64,000 bases of DNA from Marsupella aquatica. Its lineage: Eukaryota > Marchantiophyta. Below, in pieces: positions 47,829 to 59,666 of this stretch. The stretch covers positions 29,078,001-29,142,000 of the forward strand of contig OZ316891.1 in assembly GCA_973895155.1 (NCBI GenBank), in the 5' to 3' direction. Numbering within the stretch: the stretch's first letter is position 1; each line of letters begins with the position of its first letter. Under the pieces are notes generated by a model that was not told the DNA's origin, ran no database searches, and was given only the letters and a program-made list of their open reading frames with translations. Made by a program: the position numbers and the translations under genes.

Positions 47829-49879
47829 TCATATGTCTCTTGGCTAGTCATATGTCAATGGGACCCTTGTGGGTCCCTTTTTTGCTGATGTGTGGGTCTA
47901 AAAACCTTGGAACACATCAGCAAGGCTTGTTCAAGACTCACCCACACATCATCAAGTGGAGTCGCGGAACTCAACTACCTTAACACTTAGCTCCGGCGTC
48001 GCTGACTCCGACGCCAAGGTCCCTTACTGTCCAGGCCCGGATAGGCCATCCGGGGAGGACTTAGCATGGGGAGACTTGTGGGCAATGGGGCGTGGCACTG
48101 GCAAAGGCAAGGCACTGCACTGCACTAGCAGAGGACTAGTCGGGTCAAGGGGGAAAGGGTCGGGCTCAAAGTGACCGTCCGGATCCCCGAATGGACTTTG
48201 AAATCTGAGGGCTTGAGTGACAGCTCCTCTTGGGCCCAAGGCCAATAAAGTTGACTCCATGGGCAACGGACGCTTGGAGCGCGAGTTATGGCCTGATCGG
48301 GGGCCCGGGCGATGATGGATTTGAGGGCCTAGGCATGAGCACTGGGTCGGCCCGATCACAAAGGGCTAAGGCACTCCGCTTGCAGACGCCTAACTAGAAA
48401 GTTATGAACATTGTCAGTTGGTGGCGCGCCCAGACATGCGGATTGGGGCCTAGGTGGGGGGCTAAAATTTGGGGACCAAAGTTGGTTTGAGGGTGGTAGG
48501 TCTCCAAAAGCATATATGAGGGGAGTGGTGTCTCCCTAGGGGCTAAGGGCGAGCCCAAGTTGTGAGCCGTGGCGGTCGCGACACTAAAAGAAAACGCCAA
48601 ACAGAAACAGTGACAACTTCCCAACAGCGTCTGTTGGAGGATTTCTTGGGTGTGTTGGAAAGCTCTCAAAGAGGGCTACATCCTCCTGAGCTCAGTTGGG
48701 TCTAGGGGTGCCATAGGTTCTTGGGGTTTGCGGGGGCTATCTCGGCCGCTTGCCAAATCCTACCAAAACAGCAACCAAGCCACGTTCAGTCTCTCAAGCG
48801 AGCTTGCGTTGGGGAGGCAAGGCCAAGTAGCCATGGAGGTTCAGTTCCCAGGGCACTTGGCCCCTAGACTATCCGTGGGGCAAGAATCGGGAATTGGTTG
48901 CTAGAGTCGGGGCCATTCTAGTCCCGGCGTGTTGGGATAATCTTTAGAACAAGCTACGCTATTTGGTCCATGAGCATGTCCTAGGGGTAGGCTGGTCAGT
49001 TGGTGATGTATAGGTACAAGCCCTGGGCCCTCAGCATTACTAATGCAGGGAGGACGTGCGAACAACGCAAGGGTATTTTTAATGTAATGCAAACTAATTT
49101 TTATAATATTTTTTAAAGTAAGCAACATCCATGTATATACATTCATCACAATATTAGTAATAAGGCTCTTATCAAATACATGTCACATTAATCTTATGCA
49201 AGGGTACCTAAAATGCCAAGGACATGTGTCACTATATGGTTGGCACACATGTCATCACTTCATTGGCACACATGTCCATATAGTAAATCAGACATTTAAT
49301 TATTTATCCTCTTAAGGCAAGTTTGGTTTCATGGGCTTGCATGGTAGACTTGTTTACCCGCATGTGTTAAGTTGGGAGTTAAGTAAATGTTGGGCCAGGA
49401 TTTTGGGGCCCAAGTCGTTTGGGGTTCTGGGATTGATGGGGACCCATGAATCAATCCCACATAGACAAACAAGATTACTTTTGAATTCCCTCAAATCAAA
49501 TGGCCAGGTATGAGGCCAGGTGTGTTTGTGTGTGGGGTGGTGTACTCCTTGATCATTGGGTTGGGGGGGGTACCCGGTGCTCACAGTTGTTTGATTGCAG
49601 AGATGGCAGGAAAATTACCCACCATGTCTAAGTAACAATTTCAGCCAAAGGAGATTTGATGGTATTACTCTCCACAATTTTCAGTAGTCATTTTTTGTAT
49701 TATTAGTACTTTGTGTCTAGAATATATATGATTAATGTGTGGTTTGATGTGTCAGGTTGCATGAAAGAAGTTGCCAAAAACTCTACTTATCATTTGGTGT
49801 TAATGGTTGATGTCATACCATTCTTAGTCAAGATAGAATAATTTAGCAATTGGAGTTTACATAAGTAGTATATATGCAA
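47829..49879. other. Gene-free stretch, GC-richer in the first half
   Basis: About 48000-48950 is noticeably GC-richer than its surroundings, with many GGGCC words, suggesting a separate origin such as a decayed element. No protein domain was recognised. Confidence 0.4.
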
Positions 49880-49900
49880 TTAGTTCGTGGACCCCCACCT
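49880..49900 (-). other. Inferred Helitron 3' terminus
   Basis: On the minus strand the element ends GGTGGGGGTCCACGAACTAA and the next base is T, fitting CTRR|T. The support is the shared breakpoint with 1725-1728. The hairpin is short (4 bp), so this is a moderate call. Confidence 0.5.
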
Positions 49901-50137
49901 GTTTTTATTCGATTGAGATTGAAAATTGGATAGTTATTGATACAAATAAAAAATGTGTTAAAAAGTAGATAGTTATTGATATAGATAAATATGTTTCCTA
50001 CAATGGGTATCTTTATTGGGAGTCAAGAATTTGTGTCGGACAATGGATATCTTTATTGGGACTTGTCATTTGTTTTTGCATGATACAACACATTGTTCCG
50101 AAAAATGAAATTCTGTACTACATCATGGAAACAACTG

Positions 50138-50762
50138 TCACATCACGTTGAATTTCCGCTTGGATGTGGTGGGTTGTTCCGTTGCTGTTTGGGCAGGGAC
50201 GTCCGATAGCAGCCCGTGGTCGCTGCTCCTCCTCAGCCTGTCGATCAGGGACTGGGATTGCTGATGTGTTAGCCCTACCAGCATATCAAGTGGCATCTTG
50301 AAATCATGCCTCAATCTGGTCAGTTGCTCCAGACGAGCTCCCTTTGTGACCTGGATGTACTCACGCATCCCGTCCTTGTAAGTGAGTTGGTCTTCCTCGA
50401 ACGGAACTGCCATGTACCTAAGAATCTCCTTCATGACACCTGCATTTGTTTTCAACACGGAGTTAGTGCTTAATGTGTGCAGGAGATGGTTTAATTCAGT
50501 TTTTATTTGGGGTTTTCTCTTTGTGCTTACCAGTCGCCGGTTTATCTTTGTAATGATCGTAGAAGTCGGCCTTGAACACTTTCCTCTCCTCGATCATCTT
50601 CGACAGATCTCTCCTCTTGATCCCGTTCACCATCTCAGTTGTCTCAATTCCGAGACCGTTGCCGAAAGCAATTTGTTTAGCCGTTACCTCCTCGTCAGTC
50701 CGGAAGTCATCCGACGGCAGCTCTCTCATGATCATCCTTGCCATCTCCACAGCTGTCATGGG
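50138..50762 (-). other. Extra C-terminal region of the Helitron protein, encoded by exons 2 and 3
   Basis: About 178 residues follow the helicase through two phase-matched introns. Exon 2 has TAVEMARMIMRELPSDDF and KRRDLSKMIEERKVF. Exon 3 has GVMKEILRYMAVPFEEDQ and MLVGLTHQQSQSLIDRLR, ending in a basic Ser/Thr-rich tail KRKFNVM. I do not recognise the fold; it appears alpha-helical and charged. A related exon-3 piece survives at 1831-1904. Confidence 0.7.
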
Positions 50763-53700
50763 CTGCACAGGAAAGACGTGAACAATGTGTTAGAACAATA
50801 CTGCCCGTCAATGTTAATGAATCGTGCAACTTTCGTATCATCATTTCATTATATATCGCTTGCATCAACAAGGTGAAGTATGAAGTGGACACTTTTCACC
50901 TGAACTGTTGTAGGAGTAGCGCTCGTCGTATTGCTATTTGCGCCTGTCATCATTTCTCGTTGTTGTTGTGATGCCTTCGAGCTGCCTTGTTGCCTTTGGT
51001 GGTCGACATCTGCTTGTTGAACACGACGAATTGGTAAGTGGAACACTTTGAAGTCCGGTGGCGTAAGATCTCCAACAATGCACATGGATGCTCTATTTGT
51101 GACCCTACTCAACATAACGTACACCAATCCCGGTGTGAATGCACTGTTTATTTCTAGCACGACCTTGCCCACTAGTGTGCAACCTTGGCTCTTGTGACCT
51201 ATTATGGCGTATCCGAGCATGAGAGGGAAAGTGGATTTCCGATGGGTTTGCTGTCCCGAGATGAACTTGTTCTCGTGAACCGTGCGGTTGATCTTTACGA
51301 GGCAGTGGTTGGAAGACATTCTCACAAAAATCGACATTTTGCCTTTGGCTTTTATAGTGATTTTCTCCACGATTCCTCCGTTGCCGTTCGCGGCCTGCTT
51401 GGAGAGGTCGATGTTGTGTGTGAGAATCACCTTGCATCCGATTGCAACGTTCGTCAGTGTGTGGAAGGAGGGATCTTGTATCCAAGGCCGGGTAGATTCG
51501 TCTGAAGGGGCGTTGGTGAGTATTGGGACGGGCATGATCTCTTGGCATGGAAAGTATCTCCGTAATGCCCGTTCGTTGTAGTTGTCGACTTTTTCTCTAT
51601 GTGTGCATATCACGGTCGTCGAGGCGTCGATGAAATCATGGGCTTCTTGTTTGGACACGTAACATCGTCCCAGGCACTCATCGATCGATTCTTGGGTAGG
51701 GAGGCCTGTGCGGATGTTGTTAAGGAACTCCATGAACTCCCGGTCTGTGCTCTGTCTGAGCACAGTGCTGAGGTGAAATTTCCGCATGGTCTCAAAATAT
51801 GGCGACGACGAGAGGTGGCACGACTTGCATATGTCGTTGGTGTGATGGGTGCAAACCGGAGGCAATTGGCACATGTCTCCGACCAGGATGACCGTCTTAT
51901 TTTGGAACGGGTCGGACGAGTGGTCCTCGTCTTGTAGTGTCTCGTGTAGTCTTGTGGAGACGCAACGCAACAGTTTGGGTGTCAGCATGCTCGCCTCGTC
52001 TATGACGAACACATCATTGTTCCGCAAGATGCGGTATTGGGAACTGGTGATGTGCAGAGGCCTGAGCTCTCCGTGTATTGGAATGCTGAACAAGGAATGC
52101 ATTGTCACCGCGTCCGCGTGAAGGTTTATGGCAGCCGCGCCCGTGGTGGCACACATCTTCACCTTCCTCCCTTTATATGTCCAGTATTTGTTCATGAAAG
52201 AGATGAAGAAAGTCTTGCCGGATCCCGGATTTCCATCGATCATGAACAGACCGCTCTTGACATCCTTGAGTGCCTCAAATACTCTGATTTGGTCCGGAGT
52301 CAAGTTGACGGTCGGGAGAGTTTTGTCGTTGAGCATCGCGCCGATCGGTTTCTCTACGGTGACGGTGGGGACCGCTTGGAATGTGGCCGCGTCGTTGAAA
52401 ATTTGGTGGGGAAGCTTTTCGTTCAGCTCCTGCAACAGGTGGGATGTGTGGTGGGTGGAGTAGAGGTGCGATGCGCAATACTCAAGCACCAACTTGTGCA
52501 TGTCGTCGACGTTGGTTATCAACTTGCGGTGTATGCACTTGTGCAAGTAGCTCCACGTCTCGCTTATGGGTTTGAGGAGAATCTCGCCTTCTGCACGGAA
52601 TCTCACGACCTTCAGGAGGTAGTTGTAGAAGAAGCCGTTCATCTTGTATACTGGATGATACTCCGAAAATCGCACGAGCCGATCCGTCCGATACACGAAA
52701 TTGCCTTGCAAATCCCTGCCGACGTAGTCTTTGGTGGTGCTTTTCTTATTGGTGAGGACCTCGTGGTTGGTGAAGTAGTCGTAGAAGGACATTGCAAACA
52801 TATCCTCGGGCCTTTGTACGTAGAGTCTGGTGGGATGCAAACATATCCCCGAGGACTTACGATAGATGGTGGACCTCAGTTCCGGAGGCGACAAGTCCAT
52901 GAACGCCACAGTCTCCGAGCGATGGATGATGCTGATTTTGAGGCACGTCAAGGCCGCCTCCGTGGTGCACACGCTCCGAGATAGGACGGCTCCGCTGACG
53001 AGCTTGAGTTGGACTTCAGACAGGTCCTCGAGTCCTAGAGTGCGCGCATCGTCCGCATTGAGCTGGAGTGATCCCAGGGGCTCGCATTTGATCGCGTACT
53101 TGAGCAAATAGAATGACCAGGCCGCGTTTGTGACGCGCTGCAGGTTCATGTGCGCGCCCCACAACAGCAACACGAGCGGGTGGTATGGCACGACATTTCG
53201 ATGGTGGTCGCTTGGCCTGTGGTACCTCCATTTCCCCGTGGAAGGGTCGATGGCCGCATCTTTGTCGAGGTGAGTTTCTTGGGGGAAACCCAACTTGCAG
53301 TACTTGAGGCCAGTTTGGGAGTGCCTTTGCAAGCACAAGCCCTCCTTGCAGTAGTGAAGTTGTTTCGTCACCACGTTACGATACAGGGTCTTTTCTTCAA
53401 GTCCATTCGGCTCTTCAATTCTGCCGGATGTCGAGTCGAATCTGTCAGGGATGAATGCGGCAATTTCATTCGTGACTCGATCGACGTCGCAATCCTTGAC
53501 CCATAGCACCGTGTGGGCGTGGAGTGATCCGCGGCCCTGCAACTCGTACCTGATGACGTAGTGGATCACATTTGAGATTATGGCGCGTTTCGACAAAATG
53601 TAATCCCTGAAAAAACGTTGGATTCATTCATGGAAGAGCACGGCGCATTCGACAGCACAATCTTTCCATGAGAAGGTCAGATTCATCCTCTTCACGAGGT

Positions 53701-55060
53701 TCTCGAGGTCGGCAATCTCAGGCCAACTGGTGTCGCTGAGCTCGTCGCAAGTGAGCATGAGGAAGAAGTGGGGCATTCCCCATTTTCTCACCATGCACTT
53801 GAGGTCGTCGAGGTGTCTTCCGTGCCACGCCGGGCTCCCAGGAACGGCCTGCGTGATTGTCTTTTTTATCAGCATTTTGTATATTTCCTTCTCGCTAAAG
53901 TGGGGGCACCTCTCCTTGATCTGCATGTATTCCTTGTCAATTACTATCGTCCTGCTCATGCTTGCTACTTGGCTGGCCTGTCGCAATTGGTACATGATAA
54001 GCATGTACGGCTTGTACAAAGTGAATATGATGAACAACTATTGTGTCCTCTGTTTCATGTAGTCGATCAAGCTGAGTTGTCCTCGATGGAAACCCCTCGA
54101 GTGGACGAACAAGAACGGGAACATTGCATTTTCCAATGTCAATTGTGGATCGTTCGACAGTCCTTCCGAGTCGGTGTTGACGCTCTCTTCGGAGCACATT
54201 CTCTTGCGGTCATACACGGTGCCGGAATGAAAGACCTGGCACTTGCGCTTGTGTGAAGTCGGGATCCTGTACTACACATCTTGGAGGATGTGCAGGTCGG
54301 GGTCGAATGGGTCAAAGTTCACGGATCTCGTGGTGATTCCCTTTGCCCTCTTATCTTTGATGATGTTCTCTACTCCGTCGGAACTTAGGATGCACAGTCC
54401 CAGTGACGAGTCTGGTAGTTCGACCAATGAAACGTATCTTTTGAAAAGTTGGTTGGTCGTCAAATTGAGTTCCATGACCTTGTATATCTGTCGCATGATC
54501 TCCTCTCGATTATTTCACTCTAGCGTGTCGAGATTCCAGGATATGAGCGGGTTGTCAAGGAGGCTTTCCTTTTTGTAGAAGCCAGAGTGGAAGCCATTGT
54601 ACTTTTGTATGATGCCTAGTCGACAGTCGATTAGCGAGAGCAATTGCATGTACAACGGCTTTGCGGCTAGGATGTCGATCGCATATTGTGGAGATATGAA
54701 GGAGTTTATCTGGATACGGGCGGGGTTTCGCACGCAAGTCACGCACACGTTGATTGTTCCATCTTCGTTTTCAATGTACTGGTTGACAAATGCATTGCAT
54801 ATGTCATACGGCGTCATGTTCACCTTTGGTACGGTGGTGAATGTCTTGTCGATCCTCGGAGTGTTTCCGTATCGAACTAGTCCGCACATCCCGCACACCT
54901 TCATGCCTTGGATTGTATTTTGGCAGACGGCTCTCCATTCTTGGAGATACAATGGGACTGAGGCCCATCCTTGACATAACGGACTTAGTGACTCGGCACA
55001 GGTGTTTATTGCACGCCTTCGTGCGGCATGTCTCTTCTCGGACATTGTACGCCGTGACAT
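50138..55060 (-). pseudogene. Helitron Rep-helicase, three exons, four in-frame stops
   Basis: This is the rolling-circle transposase. The first exon (50900-55060) is one unbroken frame. It holds an N-terminal cysteine-containing region (VCGMCG, VCVTC), a Helitron_like_N domain (FTLYKPYMLIMYQLRQA, GMPHFFLMLTCDELS), the HUH nuclease motif in GRGSLHAHTVLW near 53515, and a tyrosine motif YLLKYAIK. A Pif1-type helicase follows, with Walker A GNPGSGKT, VFVIDEAS, LVGDMCQLPPV and C-terminal GHKSQGCT/VMLSR. In-frame stops lie at 54515-54517 (TGA), 54272-54274 (TAG), 54038-54040 (TAG) and 53624-53626 (TGA). Two further exons follow with good sites: CAG|GTGAAA to TGTGCAG|CCC, then CTG|GTAAGC to AATGCAG|GTG. 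They give exons 50531-50762 and 50138-50439. Total length is about 1565 codons. The catalytic motifs themselves are intact. Confidence 0.92.
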
Positions 55061-55190
55061 TTTTGGGGAGACCTATGCAAAGGATTATGAACTCGTCAGT
55101 TTTCTTAGCTAGGGTCCATCCAAAATTCGCTCAATGAAATTTCAGAAACGAGTCTTGCTTATCACGATCTCGTAGTTACCAAGAAGAGTT

Positions 55191-56430
55191 GGTCGCTTGG
55201 CTCCAACTCAAGTTAGCAGAGCGCCAAACACTACTCAAAATTCATGCCATAAACACTACTCGAAGGTCATGCCATAAACACTACTCGAAGGTCATGCCAC
55301 TCATGAAGCAGGCGGCCACGCCTGTATCCACCAACGCAACACCCAGATTATCGTTAGAACTTGTGACATTCACAAAAATCGGCTTGTCGGGATTTATCGT
55401 CATAACCTTACGTAATTTCTCTCTAAACAACACCTTCTCTCTGACAGGCATATCCCCTACAGGGACCTCATCAACTACTAAGGGTTTGGTCAGAGCAATA
55501 CTTACATTATTGCCCTTTTGCCCTCCATCTTCGCTCGGCTTGTCACCTTTGGTGGAACAATCCTTACAAATTGATGACCCATGGCGCCACATGTGAATCA
55601 CTATAAAGTTGTTCAGTTGTGTATGTAGGGTCTCTTGCCCGTCGGGAGACACACCAACTGCGTAATTTCTCTCGCAACAACACCTTCTCTTCGACAGGCA
55701 TATCCCCTACAGGGACCTCATCAACTACTAAGGGATACACACCAATTGGTTTGATAATAAGTTATGAGCTTTTGGATATCACCCCTAAAGCTCATTTACC
55801 AAGACTTGTACCAAGTCAAGGCATAGTTCTCCTAGGTATTTCGGTTAGAGCATTTCTTAATGCCCTTCTGCCCTCCATCTCCGCTCGGCTTGCCACCTTT
55901 GGTGGAACAATCCTTTCTTTGATGACCCATGGCGCCACACGTGAATCACTAGAAAGTTGTGCAGTTGTGTATGTAGTGTCTCTTGCCCCGTCGGGATACA
56001 CACCAACTGGTTTTGATAATAAGTGATGATCATTTGGATATCACCCCTAAAGCTCATTTACGTTACACATCTCTAAGCGTGCCGCTCTAGGTACTTAGTG
56101 GTGACATGAGCACGAAGATGTACCCTCAACTAGGTTTTCCCAAGTTAACGGCAAGGAGGAGTCCTCTTGCGACTTCTTCCAAGACTTGTACCAAGTCAAG
56201 GCATAGTTCTCCCAGTTTTGGGTATCACCCCTAAAGCTCATTTACGTTACACATTTCTATTAAGCGTTCCGCTCTAGATACTTAGTCGTGACATGAGCAC
56301 GAAGACTCTCAACTAGGCTTTCCCAAGTTAACGGCAAGGAGGAGTCCTCTTGCAACTTCTTCCAAGACTTGTACCAAGTCAAGGCATAGTTCTCCCAAAT
56401 ATTTTGGTTAGAGCAATACTTACATTAAGG
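55191..56430 (-). pseudogene. Rearranged Ty3/gypsy gag-protease debris
   Basis: At 55281-55652 (minus) a frame shows a gag zinc-knuckle end (ICKDCSTKGD; the first cysteines sit one frame away) and then a retropepsin-like block PIFVNVTSS..VALVDTG. At 56040-56430 two ~184-bp tandem copies encode a Retrotrans_gag-like segment (ENYALTWYKSW, LTWESLVESLR). Between them a second zinc-knuckle block and fragments of both regions are shuffled. Repeated landmarks are GACAGGCATATCCCCTACAG (55445, 55694) and ACCCCTAAAGCTCATTTACG (56044, 56227). It is not functional. Its position suggests insertion at or truncation of the 5' flank of the Helitron. Confidence 0.75.
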
Positions 56431-57055
56431 TATAGTTACCAATCAAGGTATAGTTCTCCTAGGTATGCGAAACCCTATCGCATCATTCACACGATAATAC
56501 GGTTTAGGTGGTGTTGGAGACACCCAAGTAAACCCGCAAGTAAATGGGCGTGGGCAAAAGCTACCATGTTAGCCGAATCAAGAAATTTGTCCAAGATGAT
56601 TTGTCCGGAAGAAAATTTGGGTAATGTCTCAGAGATCTTTGGAAGCTATCGTAAGCAAAGCGGCCTACTGCCTTAGTTTGTGAATTGGTACAGGCAACTA
56701 TAGAACCATGTAATCGATCTAATCTAATGAATTATATAGGTTTAATACTCATTCAATATAAAGATATATTTGTATATATATTTGTATATATATATGTATA
56801 TATTAAAACTTTTTTCTTCATGTTCTTTACGAAATGAGGATCTTTGTTGCAATTCAAAATTGTAATGACAAAAAGCAATTCAGACATGGCTATTATTTGG
56901 AGTTGGTCCGGATTCGAAGCACACTAAACCGTCTTAAAAGGACCGCAACAGAGTAAATGCCAAATTAAATGACCAAAAGTTATATTAGAAAATAGCAAGG
57001 AGTTTAGGGTTCAATAATCACGTTAGGGACCACACAAAAAGCAGGAACAACTTGA
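56431..57055. other. Gene-free AT-rich stretch with (TA)n-type microsatellite
   Basis: A TATATTTG/TATATATA microsatellite lies at 56765-56805. No gene was seen. Confidence 0.5.
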
Positions 57056-58740
57056 AGTCAGGAGACAGCACACCTGTATGTAGAAGCGTTGTTTAACTTA
57101 TCCGGAGCTTCTCTTCTCTAGGTAACTTGAAAACTCACGTCCAACTTCCCGAACACCATTAAGTAAGTCGGCCGACACACCATGCCCTTTCTGCAAGAAG
57201 ACTTGTGTGAGTACCAAACAAACTTTCCCTTAGATAAAGTGAAGAAAGAAAAACCTTGCACGGAAACAGTTCTAAGAATGCTTTAATTTGGGTTCATCTT
57301 TGCCCATCTAGTTCTTTGTCCACCCTCCCCCATACTGTTTTTTTTTGTTTATCTTCATTTTTTAAGTTCTGTGATTATTAAAGACTCATTATCAGTTTTG
57401 TCTTTATTGGGAGTTGCCAACTCTAGACCATAGGCCTTAAGTAGCTTTGCAAATTTTTAGTAAGATAGCTTAGCCTATAAAATACATCTCACATAAAATT
57501 GTGACTCACTTAAGTTTATTTCAGGTGTCAACCTAATTATAAATTTCAGTCTAGTTATAGGCTCTAAGTATACTGTTTTTTTTTAAGTCAGGAGACAGCA
57601 AACCTGTATGTAGAAGCACTGTTTAACTTATTCGGAGCTTCTCTTCTCTAGGTAACTTGAAAACTCACGTCCAACTTCCCAAACACCATTAAGTAAGTCG
57701 GCCGACACACCATGCCCTTTCTGCAAGAAGACTTGTGTGAGTACCAAACAAACGCGGGAACAAACGTTCCATTAGATAAAGTGTCCATCTCTAGTAAGTT
57801 ACACTAACTAGGCCTCTTACCCAAGATTCCTTGAAAGTAGAGATACGAAGAAAGAAAAAGCTTGCACTGAAACAATTCTAAGTATGCTTTAATTTGGGTT
57901 CATCTTTGCCCATCTAGTTCTTTGTCCACCCTCCCCCATACTGTTTTTTTTGTTTATCTTCATTTTTTAAGTTCTGTGATTATTAAAGACTCATTATCAG
58001 TTTTGTCTTTATTGGGAGTTGCCAACTCTAGACCATAGGCCTTAAGTAGCTTTGCAAATTTTTAGTAAGATAGCTTAGCCTATAAAATACATCTCACATA
58101 AAATTGTGACTCACTTAAGTTTATTTCAGGTGTCAACCTAATTATAAATTTCAGTCTAGTTATAGGCTCTAAGTATACTGTTTTTTTGAAAGTCAGGAGA
58201 CAGCAAACCTGTATGTAGAAGCACTATTTAACTTATTTGGAGCTTCTCTTCTCTAGGTAACTTGAAAACTCACGTCCAACTTCCCAAACACCATTAAGTA
58301 AGTCGGTCGACACACCATGCCCTTTCTGCAAGAAGACTTGTGTGAGTACCAAACAAACGCGGGAACAAACGTTCCATTAGATAAAGTGTCCATCTCTAGT
58401 AAGTTACACTAACTAGGCCTCTTACCCAAGATTCCTTGAAAGTAGAGATACGAAGAAAGAAAAAGCTTGCACGGAAACAATTCTAAGTATGCTTTAATTT
58501 GGGTTCATCTTTGCCCATCTAGTTCTTTGTCCACCCTCCCCCATACTTTTTTTTTTGTTTATCTTCATTTTTTAAGTTGTGTGATTATTAAAGACTCATT
58601 ATCAGTTTTGTCTTTATTGGGAGTTGCCAACTCTAGACCATAGGCCTTAAGTAGCTTTGCAAATTTTTAGTAAGATAGCTTAGCCTATAAAATACATCTG
58701 ATTATAAATTTCAGTCTAATTATAGGCTCTAAGTATAGTT
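57056..58740. repeat. Macrosatellite: three tandem copies of a ~540-595 bp unit
   Basis: Units start with AGTCAGGAGACAGCA at 57056, 57596 and 58191. Unit 1 lacks a segment present in units 2 and 3 that includes CAAACGTTCCATTAGATAAA and CTAACTAGGCCTCTTACC. Unit 3 lacks about 45 bp near its end (CACATAAAATTGTGACTCAC region). Identity is otherwise very high. There is no long open frame. Confidence 0.95.
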
Positions 58741-59475
58741 AGCGTGACTCACTTTATTTAAGGTGTCTCTCTAATTATAGGTCACATGAAGTCACACTAA
58801 TTGAGGTGTTCTTTGCACACTGTACGAGTATCTGGGTATAAAACTGAGACTCAGATATTGTACTCTCAATATATACAAAGTGTGTGACTTAACATTCTTA
58901 AGTTAAGATGCTTTTTCAGCGGTTGTTGCGGCTAGCGACTGGCAGGCGCCATGTCACAGCTGTGGTTTTTGGCTGTACTAGGCGCAAGTTTTTGGCATTT
59001 CCAACAAGTAAACGATCTCCCTTGGACACGATTACAAACGATATCAAAAACTTGGGGTAGGTTTATCTATCAATATGCACCCTGCACATTATAAAGTCTA
59101 AGAACTTGGTAATTCACTTTGGGAACGCAGTTGAGGTTCTGAAACAAGATAAATCAATACACGCACCGGGCAGCACTGTAGATCTATGCGAACATTCTTT
59201 CGCGCTTCAGACTCATGGTATAGAATTCTTAGATGCACTTTTTGTAAAAAAGCCTCCAAACTAGGCGAAAACAGATAATAAAACCAGACGAAACGACAAA
59301 GAACACGAGCAACTTACGGATCCACAATTGTAACGTCCTTTTTCAAATGCACACGTCCATAGCCAAGCGGCCGAACACACGCACGCTTCTGCTCGACATA
59401 GACGACAGTTTGCTTCTAGCTTAAGTCCTCGTAGTTTGTCTTCGCGACACTGTTGTTTGCTACAATTCTCCACTT
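58741..59475 (+). other. Unassigned region with a TATA-like element and a 50-codon open frame
   Basis: TATAAAACTGAG lies at 58847-58858. Then ATG at 58908 opens a 50-residue frame to TAG 59058 (MLFQRLLRLATGRRHVTAVV start). That start is Arg-rich and amphipathic, like an organelle presequence, but it matches no family I know. It could be chance or a first exon. Confidence 0.2.
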
Positions 59476-59666
59476 TCAAAATTCATCTCTTATGCAAGCC
59501 TCTTCGCAGTATCGATTAACCTGGATACACCCGAAAGAGATAGCACAAGTCATTTTCAAACCGCACTTGCATCCAATAAGTCCATTGAACTGACAATTAG
59601 ACAAAAGATGCTTCTTGTCGCCGAATTTCTTAGCTACTAAATTATTTGTAATCTTGCACAGTTTTT
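59476..59666 (-). other. Cysteine-rich open segment, possible exon
   Basis: Between a TAA near 59667 and a TGA at 59476-59478 the minus strand encodes about 60 residues with eight cysteines, for example NGLIGCKCGLKMTC and RYCEEAC. There is no upstream ATG, so it would have to be a terminal exon. Part of it (QFNGLIGCKC) recurs in frame in the direct repeat at 60211-60255. The family is not recognised. Confidence 0.25.

Larger units (their letters stand above)
49880..55190 (-). mobile_element. Helitron (rolling-circle transposon), autonomous type, degenerate
   Basis: The element carries a full-length Rep-helicase frame (50138-55060). Its 3' end is inferred at 49880-49883 (CTAA followed by T on the minus strand), because similarity to the fragment at 1725-1904 stops at the same point. 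A small GTGG/CCAC stem lies just inside. The 5' end (TC) is not identified; the right boundary given is only the last base before gypsy-derived sequence. Confidence 0.75.

Noticed and set aside
49050-49085. GTGCGAACAACGCAAGGGTAT resembling a Helitron end
   Set aside because: The stem is broken and no CTRR|T follows at the right distance.
52037-52984. 315-codon open frame on the plus strand
   Set aside because: It is antisense to the Helitron helicase frame, which carries all the family motifs.
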